A stretch of 64,000 nt of DNA, taken from contig MIAR01000018.1 in NCBI GenBank assembly GCA_001829185.1, forward strand, positions 1-64,000, given 5' to 3'. The notes under the pieces are model-generated. The model saw nothing but the letters and a program-made list of their open reading frames with translations. It was not told the DNA's origin and made no database searches. This DNA is from Spirochaetes bacterium GWB1_60_80. GTDB taxonomy: Bacteria > Spirochaetota > Spirochaetia > Treponematales > UBA12059. A program made the translations under genes and the position numbers. Below, piece by piece: positions 40,779 to 50,820 of this stretch (positions are counted from its first letter, which is position 1; every line of letters begins with the position of its first letter).

Positions 40779-42672
40779 CCGGTTCCGCGTCGCGCCCCAG
40801 GTGCTCGCGGATGAATTCCTTATAGGCCGGGTTCTGCAGCAACTCGTCGTGGGTGCCGAAGCCGACCGAGCGGCCGTCCTTCAGGAAGAGTACCTTGTCG
40901 ACGTATTGCAAGGTGGACAGGCGGTGCGATACGATGCAGAAGCTCAGGTCCTTGGACATGGCTTCCAGCGCCCGCATCAGGCGCTCCTCGTTGGCGGCGT
41001 CCAGGCTGGCGGTGATGTCGTCGAACAGCATCACCTCCGGCCGGCGGGCGATGGCGCGGGCGATGGCCATGCGCTGTTTCTGGCCGCCGGACAGGCTGAT
41101 GCCGCGTTGGCCGACCACCGTCTTCTCGCCCTCGGCGAAGCTGGCGATTTCTTCCTTCATCTGGGCAGCCTCCACCGCTTGATTGAACAACTGGTCGGTC
41201 GGTTCTTGGCAGGCGAAGTCGATGTTCTCGCGCAGCGAGCCTGAGAAGAGCAGCGCCTCCTGCGGTACGTAGCCCAGGCGCTGGCGGTAGCCGGCCAGGT
41301 CGATGTCCGCCAGTTCCCGGCCGTTGACCAGGATGCGGCCCTCGCGCGCCGGCAGCAGGCCCAGCATCAGCTTGATGAGGGTGGACTTGCCGGCGCCGAC
41401 TGGCCCGATGATGCCGATGCGCTCGCCGCGCTTCAGGGTCAGGTTGACCGCACTGACCGCGTCGCCCGGGCGGTCGCCATAACCGAAGCTAATGCCGCGG
41501 AATTCGAGGCTCTCGATCGGGCCGGTCTCGGTCGGAATGGCGCAGGGCGGCGGCGAGGGGTGTTGCCGCATTTCTTCCAGGCGGTCGATGTTGACGAAGG
41601 CCCGCTTGCCGGAGACGAAGAGCTGCGGGATGTCCAGGATCGGGTAAATCAGCATGGACAGGTAGCTATAGAAGGCGTAGAAGGTCCCCACCGAGATGGA
41701 GCCGCGCACCGCCATGATGCCGCCGCCGAAGACGATGCCGATCTGGGCGATCTGGTCGATGTACTGGTAAATTAAATGTAGCACGATCTCCAGCTTGGCC
41801 ACGGCGGTCTCGGTTTTGCGCCTTGTTTCCAGCACGTCGCGGAAGAAGCGCTGGTACTTGTGCTCGCAGGCGTAGGCCTTGATGATGCGCACGCCGGAGA
41901 AGCTCATCTCCAGACGGCTGTTGATGGCCGAGATGGCCTCCTGGTTCTTCTGGAAGGTGGAGTAGATGCGGTCCGAGGTGACGTAGAAGATCAGGATCAT
42001 GATGGGGATGGGGATGATCGACAACAGGGTCAGCTGCGGGTTGATCATGAACATGGCGGCCAGGCAGAAGGCCACCTTGCTGATCGACTCCACCGCCCGG
42101 AAGATGCCGGAGCACAGGAACCAGCCCAGCTTGGGGAAATCGTACAGGTCGTCGGTCAGCCGGGTGACGATGTCGCCGGAAGCGAAGCGCGCGAAGAAGG
42201 TATAGTTTTTCTCCAGCACCTCGCGGAAGTATTTGACGCGGATCAGGTGCTCGAAGACCGAGTTGGTCATGCCGCGGATGCCCGGGAAGATCGAGGCCAC
42301 CAGGCCGGCCAGGCCGACGGCCACGAAGACCAAGAGCAGGCGGTTGACCTGGGCCATCGGCTCGGTCACTTGCGGCGATTCCAGCAGGCGCTGGATGGTG
42401 TCCAGCAAGAGCTTGGCCAGGTAGGGATAGGCCACGGCTACGGCGCTGGACAGCAGCGTCAACAAGAAGAGGAAGATGATCAGTCCGCCGCGCTCGCCCC
42501 AGATCTTGCGCACCCAGGCGATGTGCTTAACCTTGGGCATGGTATAGGTCGGCCCGCTTGGAGTTGCCGTTTCGGCGCCGGCGGTGTCGGTAGACGCGGT
42601 CTGGCCGGTGGCTACAGCCGCGGCCTGATCCTTGGCCGCGGCCGGTTTTGATTTATCGACTGTTTTTTTCAT
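40768..42672 (-). CDS. ABC exporter half-transporter with degenerate Walker B
   Basis: A 634-residue type-I exporter half: an N-terminal extension, six membrane helices (about 65-360) and an ATPase domain with Walker A GPVGAGKST, signature LSGGQKQRMAIARA and VMLFDDITASLD, where Asp replaces the catalytic Glu after Walker B. Paired with the upstream coupled half-transporter it would form an asymmetric heterodimer. Likely function: drug, lipid or peptide export; the substrate is unknown. The start overlaps the partner's stop by 4 nt. Confidence 0.92.
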   Translation of the reverse strand: MKKTVDKSKPAAAKDQAAAVATGQTASTDTAGAETATPSGPTYTMPKVKHIAWVRKIWGERGGLIIFLFLLTLLSSAVAVAYPYLAKLLLDTIQRLLESPQVTEPMAQVNRLLLVFVAVGLAGLVASIFPGIRGMTNSVFEHLIRVKYFREVLEKNYTFFARFASGDIVTRLTDDLYDFPKLGWFLCSGIFRAVESISKVAFCLAAMFMINPQLTLLSIIPIPIMILIFYVTSDRIYSTFQKNQEAISAINSRLEMSFSGVRIIKAYACEHKYQRFFRDVLETRRKTETAVAKLEIVLHLIYQYIDQIAQIGIVFGGGIMAVRGSISVGTFYAFYSYLSMLIYPILDIPQLFVSGKRAFVNIDRLEEMRQHPSPPPCAIPTETGPIESLEFRGISFGYGDRPGDAVSAVNLTLKRGERIGIIGPVGAGKSTLIKLMLGLLPAREGRILVNGRELADIDLAGYRQRLGYVPQEALLFSGSLRENIDFACQEPTDQLFNQAVEAAQMKEEIASFAEGEKTVVGQRGISLSGGQKQRMAIARAIARRPEVMLFDDITASLDAANEERLMRALEAMSKDLSFCIVSHRLSTLQYVDKVLFLKDGRSVGFGTHDELLQNPAYKEFIREHLGRDAEPARD

Positions 42673-44522
42673 AAGGTATGCTCCTGCGCGCCGGAAGCGG
42701 CGCCTGCGGCCAGATGGTCGCCAGCCGTTAAGCCGGTGGCCAACTTGGCCGGCGGTTCGGTCGACAATTCCGGGAACTGCAGCTTGACCAGCTCCTCGTA
42801 TTCCGGCAGCTGGGCCAGCAATTCCGCATGGCGGCCCTGGGCGATGATGCGGCCGTCCTTGAAAAAGAGGATGCGGTCGGCGTTGAGGATAGATGACAGG
42901 CGGTGCGCCACGATCAGGGCGGTGCGGCCCTTGAGCAGCTCCTGCATGCTGTCCTGGATGCGGCGCTCGGTGGCCACGTCGACGCTGGCCGTGGCCTCGT
43001 CCATGATGATCAGCTGGGTGTCGAAGGCCACCGCCCGGGCGAAGGACAAGAGCTGCTTCTCGCCCATCGACAGGTTGGTGCCGCGCTCGTGTAGCTCGGT
43101 GCGCACATCCAGCGGCAGTTTGCGCACGAAGTCGGCGGCATGCACCGTCTTCAGGGCCTCGAAGACCTGGATCTCGCTGATCTCGTCATCATAGATGCGG
43201 ACGTTTTCCAGGATGCTGCCCGGGAAGAGGTAGATGTCCTGCAGCACCAGGCCGATGGTGCGCCGCCAGGCGGTCAAGTCGATGTTGGCCAAGGGTACGC
43301 CGTCGATGAAGATGTTGCCCGAGCCGACCGGGTAGAAGCGGCAGAGCAGGCTGACGGTGGTGGTCTTGCCGGAACCGGAAGGGCCGACTAGGGCCACGGT
43401 CTGGCCTTTCTTGATGCTGAACGACACATTCCGCAGCACCGGTTCGTCTTCTTTGTAGGCGAAGCTGACGTTGCGGAACTCGATCTCGCGCTCGAAGCGC
43501 GGCGGCAGGTCGGCCTTGGCCACTTCACCGGTCTCGTCCATGATGCTGAAGATGCGGTTCATGGCCACCCGGGCCTGCTGGATGCCGCGGATGTTTTCGC
43601 CAATCGAGAACAGCGGCTCGAACAGGCGCATGCCGTACTCGATGTAGACCAGCAGCATGCCGACCGTCAAGGCGCCTGAGAAGACGCCGGGCGCCACCAG
43701 CCGGATAATCAGCACCATGAACATCGGCCCGGCCAGAAACTGCATGACGCCCATGGAACTGTACTCGATTAAACCGCTTTTGATTTCGGAGTTGCGCTTG
43801 TCGAGGCTGGCCGCTTCCAGCTTGTCGGCGGCTTGCTTGGTGCGGTTGAAGACCTGCAGGATCTCGATGCCCTGGACGAACTCGGTGGCCACGGCGCAGA
43901 TCTCGGCGTACTTCTTGCGCGCCTTGTCGTACAGCGGGCGCAGCTTGTCGAAAATGAACATGAACAAGAAGAGCAGCACCGGCATGGGCAGGAAAATGTA
44001 CAGGCTGACCCGGGCGTTACGGCTCAGGAAAACGCCAAAGATGCCCAGGAAGTAGAGGGCGTTGCCGATCAGCATGATGGCGGTTTCGGAGAATAGCTGC
44101 TTGACGCGTTCGGTGTCGCTCTCCACTCGGGCCATCAGCTCGCCGACCTGGTGCTTGTCGAAGTAGGACACCGGCAGGGTGAGCATGTGGCTGAAGAGGT
44201 CGTCCTTGATGCGGGTGACCACGTTCAGGCCCAGCCGGACTATCAGCATGGTCTGGAAGTAGGTCAGCACGCCGCCGAAGATGACCAGCCCGAGGAATAA
44301 CAGGCCGAAGCGGACCATCAGGCCGATGTCCTGTCGCGGGATGGCCCGGTCGATGATGCCGGCCAGGATAAGCGGGCCGGACAGTTTGGCGGCCGTGACC
44401 AAGGCCATGGCCGCCAGGCCGGCCAGGAAGAGTCCCAGGTAGGGTTTGAGGTAGCTGAAGAAGCGTTTCAGGCTGCGGCGCTGTTCGGCGGGGCTTGGTT
44501 TCGGTTTTTTTTCGGTGCTCAT
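42669..44522 (-). CDS. ABC exporter half-transporter with canonical Walker B
   Basis: A 617-residue partner. Six membrane helices, Walker A GPSGSGKTTT, signature LSMGEKQLLSFARA (non-canonical) and LIIMDEATASVD with the catalytic Glu. The good ATP site is therefore built from this protein's Walker motifs and the partner's LSGGQ, while the other site is degenerate on both sides, as in TM287/288-type exporters. ATG 44522 (MSTEKK) was chosen over a longer open frame whose start has an Arg-rich, unfamiliar sequence. The ribosome-binding site is weak (GATGGA). Confidence 0.92.
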   Translation of the reverse strand: MSTEKKPKPSPAEQRRSLKRFFSYLKPYLGLFLAGLAAMALVTAAKLSGPLILAGIIDRAIPRQDIGLMVRFGLLFLGLVIFGGVLTYFQTMLIVRLGLNVVTRIKDDLFSHMLTLPVSYFDKHQVGELMARVESDTERVKQLFSETAIMLIGNALYFLGIFGVFLSRNARVSLYIFLPMPVLLFLFMFIFDKLRPLYDKARKKYAEICAVATEFVQGIEILQVFNRTKQAADKLEAASLDKRNSEIKSGLIEYSSMGVMQFLAGPMFMVLIIRLVAPGVFSGALTVGMLLVYIEYGMRLFEPLFSIGENIRGIQQARVAMNRIFSIMDETGEVAKADLPPRFEREIEFRNVSFAYKEDEPVLRNVSFSIKKGQTVALVGPSGSGKTTTVSLLCRFYPVGSGNIFIDGVPLANIDLTAWRRTIGLVLQDIYLFPGSILENVRIYDDEISEIQVFEALKTVHAADFVRKLPLDVRTELHERGTNLSMGEKQLLSFARAVAFDTQLIIMDEATASVDVATERRIQDSMQELLKGRTALIVAHRLSSILNADRILFFKDGRIIAQGRHAELLAQLPEYEELVKLQFPELSTEPPAKLATGLTAGDHLAAGAASGAQEHTL

Positions 44523-44706
44523 AGTGTTTTTCCATCGGAGGCGCGCTACCGCTTTCCGGCGGTGGCCGCGAGTGGTTCTGGCGCGCGGACTAGCTGCGGC
44601 TGGTTGCGGCGTCCCTATGACGCGGCCAGCCATTCGTCGGTCATGATAGCGGAAAGTGGCTGCTTTGACCAGTGAAAGAACCGGTTAACCAAACTTGGCC
44701 GCCCGC

Positions 44707-46131
44707 TTAGGCGCGAACGCTTTCTTGGTAGGTATTGATGGGGAAGGTGATGGACACCTGGACGCCGTTGCCCGACTTGATGCTCAGGTTGCCGCCCAGC
44801 TGGTGCTCGGCCAACGACTTGAGTAATACCATGCCCAGACTCTGGCTATGATCCAGGTCGAAATCGGCCGGCAGGCCCCGTCCATCGTCGCTGTACTGGA
44901 TGGTCAGCCGGTCCGGCGCGGTCAAGCGCAGCTGCAGCTGGATGGCGCCTAGGCGCGGCAGAGGGAAACCATGCTTGCAGCTATTGGTCAGAAGCTCGTT
45001 GATGATGAGTCCGCAGGGGATGGCCTCGTCGATCAGCAGCCGCGGCGAATCACCGGCAATGCTGCGGGTCACCCGGCTGTTCATCTCATAGAACTTGAGC
45101 ACGGCCGTTGACAGCTGTTCCAGGTAGTGGCGCAGGTCGATGCGGGACAGGTCGCTGGACTTGTAAAGCATCTGGTGTACCAGCGACATGCTCTTGATGC
45201 GCTGGTCGACATCGGCCAGGGCCTCGCGCAGTACCGGGTCGCGGTACTTGATGGTCTGCAGGTTGATGATCGAGCTGATGACCTGCATGTTATTTTTGGT
45301 GCGGTGGTACAATTCCTTGAGCAGGCTGTTTTTTTCGGCCAGGTTGCGCTGCAAGGTGGTTTCAAACAGCTTGCTGTTGGTAATGTCGCGGGCCGTGGCG
45401 ATCAGTACCGGTTGGCCAAAGTAGAAGCCCCGGTTGACGATGACTTCCTTGGGGAAGATTTCGCCGTTTTGACGTTGCCCCCAGAACTCGAACTGGGTGG
45501 CTTGGCCAGTCAGGCTGACTTCGTTCATGAGGGCTTGAACTGCCAGCAGGTCGTTGTGCCCGGGGGCGCCGACCTCGGCCGGGGTCAGGCCGACCAGCTG
45601 GTCGCGGCTGAGGCCGTACATCAGTTCGGCGCCGCGGTTGACCTCGATAAAAACACCGGCTTGGTCAATGATATAAATGGCCTCGCTCAGCGTGTTGAAG
45701 ACGGCCTGATAACTCTGTTCGGTTTGGCGGAGCCGTTCTTCGGTTCGCTTGCGCTGGCTGATGTCGCGCGAATTGTACAGCATGCCGGTCGGCGTGCCAG
45801 CCTCATCCGTGATTAAGGTGCCTACCACCTCCAGCCAGAGGTAGCCGCCGTCGGCGCAACGCGAGCGCAGTTCCGAGCGGTTGCGTTGAGGATCGCACCT
45901 GAATTCGGCCAGCGCCCGTTCCACCATGGCCAGATCGGCGGGGTGGACGAAATCCAGCAGCGGCTGGCCGATCAACTGGTCTTCGCGGTAGCCGAAGGCC
46001 CGATGCGACGGGCCGACATAGCGGATGATGCCGTCAAGGTCGGTCAGGGTAATGAAGTCGAACAGGTTTTCGGTGATGACCTTGAACAATGCCGCCTGAT
46101 CCGACTGGTTGTTATCGGCTTGTCCGGACAT
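44707..46131 (-). CDS. PAS-PAS sensor histidine kinase (HisKA_2 family)
   Basis: A 474-residue soluble kinase: PAS 1 (FDFITLTDLDGIIRYVGPSH, about 15-130), PAS 2 (about 140-265), then the HisKA_2 dimerisation box LLKELYHRTKNNMQVISSII with the phospho-acceptor His and an HATPase domain (LIINELLTNSCKHGF, DDGRGLP, SLGMVLL). No membrane segment. This kinase type often works in light, general-stress or c-di-GMP-linked responses. No cognate regulator is adjacent. AGAGGAACGCG precedes ATG 46131. Confidence 0.9.
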   Translation of the reverse strand: MSGQADNNQSDQAALFKVITENLFDFITLTDLDGIIRYVGPSHRAFGYREDQLIGQPLLDFVHPADLAMVERALAEFRCDPQRNRSELRSRCADGGYLWLEVVGTLITDEAGTPTGMLYNSRDISQRKRTEERLRQTEQSYQAVFNTLSEAIYIIDQAGVFIEVNRGAELMYGLSRDQLVGLTPAEVGAPGHNDLLAVQALMNEVSLTGQATQFEFWGQRQNGEIFPKEVIVNRGFYFGQPVLIATARDITNSKLFETTLQRNLAEKNSLLKELYHRTKNNMQVISSIINLQTIKYRDPVLREALADVDQRIKSMSLVHQMLYKSSDLSRIDLRHYLEQLSTAVLKFYEMNSRVTRSIAGDSPRLLIDEAIPCGLIINELLTNSCKHGFPLPRLGAIQLQLRLTAPDRLTIQYSDDGRGLPADFDLDHSQSLGMVLLKSLAEHQLGGNLSIKSGNGVQVSITFPINTYQESVRA

Positions 46132-46265
46132 CGCGTTCCTCTCTAACAGGGTTAGCCGGCCCTTGGCAGGCCATCGCGCTTGGCCACGCCTACAGGCCGG
46201 TGCCGACCAGTTGCCCGTCGCTTGAAGTATGTCGTATCGAGGTGAAAAAAGCAAACGTCCGGCCA

Positions 46266-46291
46266 GTTGGCGGCTAAGCTATGCCGCCAAC
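46266..46291 (-). terminator. Possible terminator hairpin of the Cache MCP gene
   Basis: GTTGGCGG (46266-46273) pairs with CCGCCAAC (46284-46291), 22 bp beyond the MCP stop. A T-run follows on the minus strand only about 15-20 nt later, so termination is uncertain. Confidence 0.35.
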
Positions 46292-46313
46292 CGACCGGAG
46301 CGTTAGCCGCTGT

Positions 46314-48191
46314 TCAGGCGTCGGCCGCCTCTACGGTCGGTAGCAAGGCTGGGGCCGTGTCCAGCGCCAGGGCCAGGTGGGAGCCGTCAGCCACGCCCAG
46401 TTGGAAGTGGCAGATAGCCTGCTGCAAGTCCACCGCCTGGTTGGATAGGCTGATCGCCAAACTGGCCAGCTCCTCGCTGGCGCTAGCGTTCTGCTGGATG
46501 ACCGAGTCCAGCTGGGTAACCGCGTTGGCGATCTGCTCGACGCCCTGGCTCTGCTCGCGGCTGGCGTTACTGATCTCGGCCACGTTGTCGGCGCCGCGTC
46601 GGATATCCGGGGCCACGCTGGCGATGCGCTGGCCGGCGCCGACGGCCACCGCCGTACTGCGCTTGGACAGGCTCAGGATGTCGGCCGCCGCCGCTTGGCT
46701 GCGTTCGGCCAGTTTGCGCACCTCGCTGGCCACCACCGCGAAGCCTTTACCGGCCTCGCCGGCGCGGGCGGCCTCGATGGCGGCGTTAAGGGCCAACAAG
46801 TTGGTTTGCCGGGCAATCTCGTCGATGATGCCGATGCGGCTGGCGATTTCCTTCATGGCGTCGACCGCCTGGCCAACGGCCGTGGCGCCGGCCTCGCTGT
46901 CGCCGGCCGCCTGGCGGACGAGCCCTTCGGCCGTCTGGGAATTGTCGGCCGTCTGCTTGATGGCGCTACTCATTTCCTCGATGGACGAGGCCAGTTCCTC
47001 GGTGGTGGCGGCCTGCTCGGTGCTGCCCTGGCTAAGTTGCTCGGCGCCGCCAGCCAGCTCGCGGCTGCTGCCCGTCAGGGCCAGGCTGGTGGCCTGGACC
47101 GCGCTCAGGCTGGCGCGCACGGCGTGCACCATGGTGTCGAAGGCCCGAGCCAGGTCGCCGATTTCGTCGCCACGGCGCTGGAATATCAAGGGTACTTCCT
47201 TGCTGAAGTCGCCTGAGGCCAGTAGGCTGGTAAAGCCGACGCAGTCCTTGATGGCCACGATGATGTCGCGCGACAGCAACACCATCAGGAGGCTGCCCAG
47301 TAGCAGGCAGACGGCGGCGATGACTATGATATTGGTGCGCATGATAACCACCGGGGCAAAGATGTCGGCCTTATAGGCACCGACGGCGATTGACCAGCTG
47401 GTGTCCGGAATCGGCGCATAGCCGAATACCCGGTCGGTACCCATAAAATTATATTCGTCGAAGCCTTGCTCTCCCTCGGTCATGCGCTGGAACATGGCGG
47501 CTAGGCGGGTATATTCCGGGTTGGTCTTGGCTTCCTCGATGAAGTTTTTTTGCTCCAGGACATAATCGCGGTTGTTGTGGGCTATCAGGGTGCCCTGTCC
47601 GTTTATAATATAGGAATAGCCCTTGGCGCCGTAGCCTATGTCGTCGGTGCTCTCCGACAGCCAGGTGGCGTCCATGATGGCGATGACGATGCCGATGACG
47701 GCGTTGGCCTGGTCATAGATCGGCGCGGCGATGACTTGGATGGGTATGTTGCGGACCCGGTGGATGAGCACGTCCGAGATGTTGGTCTCGCCGGCCAGGG
47801 CTTTAACGAAGTAGTCGCGGCTGGTGACGTTGCTGCCGTCGCCGTTATGCAGCAGGGCATCGCCGGCTAGATTGGCCACGCCGACTTGGAAAAAGCCGTA
47901 GCGGGCGACGGCGGCTTCCAAGATGGGCAGCTGACGGCTCCAGTCCATGCTGACGATGTCCGGGTGGCGGGCGACCTCGTTGACGGTGATCATGCGGCGG
48001 TCGATGCCGCCGCGGATCAGGCCGGCGGCGTAACTGGCCGTTTGGGGGGTGTTTTCCTCCAGCTGGCTTTGCAGGGCCTGGTCGGCTTGTTGCAGGGCCC
48101 GCCAGCCGATAGCCAGTACTACCAACAGCAGCAACATGATGACGCCGCCGGTTAGGCGTAGACCGATTGTTATTCGGGCGCGTTTTTTCAT
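46314..48191 (-). CDS. Methyl-accepting chemotaxis protein with dCache sensor
   Basis: A 625-residue MCP: membrane helix ([22 protein letters not shown]), periplasmic double-Cache sensor to about residue 290 ([45 protein letters not shown]), second helix, HAMP, and a signalling domain with the hairpin tip [41 protein letters not shown]. Small-molecule ligands such as amino or organic acids are typical for dCache. GGAGG precedes ATG 48191. Promoter at 48259-48287. Confidence 0.94.
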   Translation of the reverse strand: MKKRARITIGLRLTGGVIMLLLLVVLAIGWRALQQADQALQSQLEENTPQTASYAAGLIRGGIDRRMITVNEVARHPDIVSMDWSRQLPILEAAVARYGFFQVGVANLAGDALLHNGDGSNVTSRDYFVKALAGETNISDVLIHRVRNIPIQVIAAPIYDQANAVIGIVIAIMDATWLSESTDDIGYGAKGYSYIINGQGTLIAHNNRDYVLEQKNFIEEAKTNPEYTRLAAMFQRMTEGEQGFDEYNFMGTDRVFGYAPIPDTSWSIAVGAYKADIFAPVVIMRTNIIVIAAVCLLLGSLLMVLLSRDIIVAIKDCVGFTSLLASGDFSKEVPLIFQRRGDEIGDLARAFDTMVHAVRASLSAVQATSLALTGSSRELAGGAEQLSQGSTEQAATTEELASSIEEMSSAIKQTADNSQTAEGLVRQAAGDSEAGATAVGQAVDAMKEIASRIGIIDEIARQTNLLALNAAIEAARAGEAGKGFAVVASEVRKLAERSQAAAADILSLSKRSTAVAVGAGQRIASVAPDIRRGADNVAEISNASREQSQGVEQIANAVTQLDSVIQQNASASEELASLAISLSNQAVDLQQAICHFQLGVADGSHLALALDTAPALLPTVEAADA

Positions 48192-48258
48192 GGTTAACCT
48201 CCGCGAATCGGATTGTGGGTGGATACCAGGTGTGGTGACAGGGGTGTAGAATATCTCC

Positions 48259-48287
48259 ATTTTAAGGTGGGGAAGGTGGTAATGCAA
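48259..48287 (-). promoter_or_regulatory. Promoter of the dCache MCP gene
   Basis: Minus strand TTGCAT (48282-48287), 17-bp spacer, TAAAAT (48259-48264). The leader is about 60 nt with a good ribosome-binding site. A-rich DNA at 48299-48305 gives a T-run on the minus strand that may end the upstream AEC operon. Confidence 0.55.
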
Positions 48288-48357
48288 GCCTGCTGATAAA
48301 AAAATATCGAAAAATCGACAGCCAGGTCACACTGACGCCTGCCGGCCCGAGCGTCGC

Positions 48358-49374
48358 TTAGGCCGGCAGTAAACGCATGATGAGTGGAATAGTGACCAGC
48401 GAACCAAGGGTGGACACGAAGACTAGGCCGCCGGCCATCCGGCTGTCGCCGCCGTAGACAGTGGCCAGGAGGCTGGAATTGGCGGCCACCGGCATGGCGG
48501 CGATCAGCACCGGCACAGCCAGTTCGTGGCCCGACAGGCCGAGCAGCCTGGCCAGGCCGAGCACCACCAGCGGGTGCAGGCAGAGTCGGTAGAGGCTGGT
48601 CAACCACAGCCGCGGATTGCGCAGTAGCGACCCCACCCGGCTGTGGTAGAGGGTCACGCCGATCAGAGTCATGGCCAGTGGCGTGGTGACCCCGCCCAAC
48701 AGCTCCAGGCTGGTATGCAGGATGGTTGGCAGGCGGATGGACAGGCTGAAGAGGCCGAAACCGACCACCGCCGCCAGGATGGCCGGATTAAGCAGCTTGG
48801 CAGCCTTCCGTCCCAGGTGTTTCAGGGCGACACCAGGACCGCGCGGCGCTTGGTCGCCGTGACCCGTCGCTTCGTCCCGATCAGCCCGGCTACCGTCAGG
48901 TGCCGCCCGGCTACCGTCAGGGGAGGCAATCATCAGGATGCCGACCGAGAAGGCCAGTACTTGGAACGGGATGTTGTAGATGGACACCATGAACAGGCTG
49001 GAGCGGCCCAGCAAGGCTTCAGCCACCGGAAAACCCATGAAGCCGACGTTGGAAAAGCAGAAGGCAAAGCGGTGCACACCCAGCTCGGCCCGGTCTAGAC
49101 CACGGTAAAACAGCCGGGTCAAGCCGAAGGCCAGGGCGAAGGCCACGGCGTAGACCAGGACCGAGAAGCCGAGCACCCGCCAGGCCTGGTCGCGCAGGTC
49201 GGGGCTGAAGGGTTGCTGCATCGACACCAGCACCAGGGCCGGCAGGCTGAAGTTGACCAGGAAACGCGACAGGCTGGTGGCGGCCTCCCGGCTGATGGTG
49301 CCAGTGCGGCCGGCAATCCAGCCGACGGCGATCAGGCAGAACAGGATCAGGCTCTGGCTGGTGGCGGCGTTCAT
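48358..49374 (-). CDS. AEC (auxin efflux carrier) family transporter
   Basis: A 338-residue inner-membrane permease with about ten helices in two halves (LILFCLIAVGWIAGRTGTI; NVGFMGFPVAEALLG; LAMTLIGVTLYHS; SSLLATVYGGD). Between the halves is a polar loop containing a 7-residue tandem repeat (DGSRAAP / DGSRADR). AEC proteins move organic acids such as malate; the substrate is unknown. The start overlaps the sugar-kinase stop by 4 nt, so the two are co-translated. Confidence 0.87.
   Translation of the reverse strand: MNAATSQSLILFCLIAVGWIAGRTGTISREAATSLSRFLVNFSLPALVLVSMQQPFSPDLRDQAWRVLGFSVLVYAVAFALAFGLTRLFYRGLDRAELGVHRFAFCFSNVGFMGFPVAEALLGRSSLFMVSIYNIPFQVLAFSVGILMIASPDGSRAAPDGSRADRDEATGHGDQAPRGPGVALKHLGRKAAKLLNPAILAAVVGFGLFSLSIRLPTILHTSLELLGGVTTPLAMTLIGVTLYHSRVGSLLRNPRLWLTSLYRLCLHPLVVLGLARLLGLSGHELAVPVLIAAMPVAANSSLLATVYGGDSRMAGGLVFVSTLGSLVTIPLIMRLLPA
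48884..48921. repeat. 21-bp-period tandem duplication inside the AEC gene
   Basis: GCCCGGCTACCGTCAGG occurs at 48884-48900 and 48905-48921. The 21-bp period keeps the frame and adds seven residues to the central loop. Confidence 0.8.
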
Positions 49375-50819
49375 AGGTGTTGCCTGGCCACATCAATGGC
49401 CGCCCGGGTGGCGGCCCGGAAACGCTGGTATTGCTCTTCGTAGGCGGCGCGGCTCGCCAGCGCCGTCTGCCAGGTTCGGCCGGGATGGACCAACTGGCCG
49501 GCGGCTTCCTCCCAGCTGGCGGCACGCCGCAGGGCCAAGCTGCAGGCGCAGGCCGCGCCGACGCATTCAGCTTCGGCCAGCTGCAAGCCTTCCAGCTCAA
49601 GGCCGAAAATGTCAGCCTTAAGCTGGCACATGAACGGATTGCGGGCCGCCGCGCCGCTCAGGCGGAGCCGGCTCGGCCGCTGACCGGCGGCTTGCATGGC
49701 GTCGAGGCTGAGGCGCAAGCCGTAGACGATGCCTTCCAGCGCCGCCCGGGCTAGGTCAGCGCGGGCGGTACTGGCGGCCAGGCCCTGCCAGCCGCCGCGC
49801 AGCCGGCTGTCCCAGAGCGGCGCCCGCTCGCCGTCCAGCCAGGGCAGGAATATCGCGCCGTTGGCGCCGGGCGGCGCGCTGGCGGCGGTCGCGAAGATAG
49901 CGTCGATTGAATCGAAGCCGAGCGCCTGCTGCAGCCAGACTAGGCTGCGGCCGGAACAGGAGACGCCGCCGGAGGCGTTCCACAGGCCCGGCACTAGGTG
50001 CGGCAGGCAAAACAGGCGGCTGTTGGACAACGGGGCGGCCGTGCACAGGTTGATGGCCTCGCTTGAGCCGGAACGGTCCACCGCCCAGCCCGGCCGGACG
50101 GTGCCCGAGCCGGCCAGGGCGGCCAAGAAATCCGGGAAGGCGGCCACGATGCGGGCGCCTGAGGGCAGGCCGTATTCGGTCGCCGCCGCCGGGCTGACCG
50201 CGCCGATGGTGGTGCCGGGGCGGACGTAGTCCGGAAAGAGGCGGCCGTCCAGACCGAGGCGGTCGTGTAGCGGCCGGAACCAGACGAAGCGGTCGTAGAA
50301 GTCGTCGGCCAGATAGGCGACCGGCTCGGCGCCCAGTACCCAGGCCAGGTATTCAGGCGCGGAGAAGAAGATGGCCGGTCGCGGTCCGGACGGCCGTTGC
50401 CGGCAGTCCTCGAGCAGGCGCAGGGCCTTGGCTAGGTAGAAGGAGGCGTCCACCGCAGGGCCATCCAAGCCGAGGCTGGCGGCGGCGGCGGCGATGCGGG
50501 TGGCCTGGTCGGTGGCGCCGCGTTCCTGCCAGGGGCTGGCCAGGCCAATTGGTTGGCCGGCGGCATCCACCGCCAGCAGGCTGGGGCCCTGGCCGGTTAT
50601 GGCCAGCGCCTCGATCGGCGGGCTACCTGGCGGCAGTTGCTGCAAAGCCTGACGCAGGGCGGCCTGCAGAGCCGCGCGCCAGAGCGCCGGGTCGCTCGAG
50701 TAGCGGCCGTCGCGCTGGACTATGGTTACCGCCGCCTTGCCGCTTCCAGCCAGTCGTCCATCCGGCGTCAGGAGCAGGCATTTGAGGGCTGAACTGCCCA
50801 GGTCGATGGCGCAATACAT
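49371..50819 (-). CDS. FGGY-family carbohydrate kinase (xylulokinase-like)
   Basis: A 482-residue sugar kinase. YCAIDLGSSALKCLLL at the N-terminus (ATP/sugar cleft), QGPSLLAVDAAGQPIGLASPWQ, and in the second half FLPWLDGERAPLWDSRLRGG and RLSGAAARNPFMCQLKADIFG are typical of the xylulokinase branch. It would phosphorylate a pentulose or related sugar. ATG 50819 lies 1 nt after the MerR stop, so translation is probably coupled. The divergent BMP-type importer may bring in the substrate; that link is inference. Confidence 0.9.
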   Translation of the reverse strand: MYCAIDLGSSALKCLLLTPDGRLAGSGKAAVTIVQRDGRYSSDPALWRAALQAALRQALQQLPPGSPPIEALAITGQGPSLLAVDAAGQPIGLASPWQERGATDQATRIAAAAASLGLDGPAVDASFYLAKALRLLEDCRQRPSGPRPAIFFSAPEYLAWVLGAEPVAYLADDFYDRFVWFRPLHDRLGLDGRLFPDYVRPGTTIGAVSPAAATEYGLPSGARIVAAFPDFLAALAGSGTVRPGWAVDRSGSSEAINLCTAAPLSNSRLFCLPHLVPGLWNASGGVSCSGRSLVWLQQALGFDSIDAIFATAASAPPGANGAIFLPWLDGERAPLWDSRLRGGWQGLAASTARADLARAALEGIVYGLRLSLDAMQAAGQRPSRLRLSGAAARNPFMCQLKADIFGLELEGLQLAEAECVGAACACSLALRRAASWEEAAGQLVHPGRTWQTALASRAAYEEQYQRFRAATRAAIDVARQHL

Positions 50820-50820
50820 T

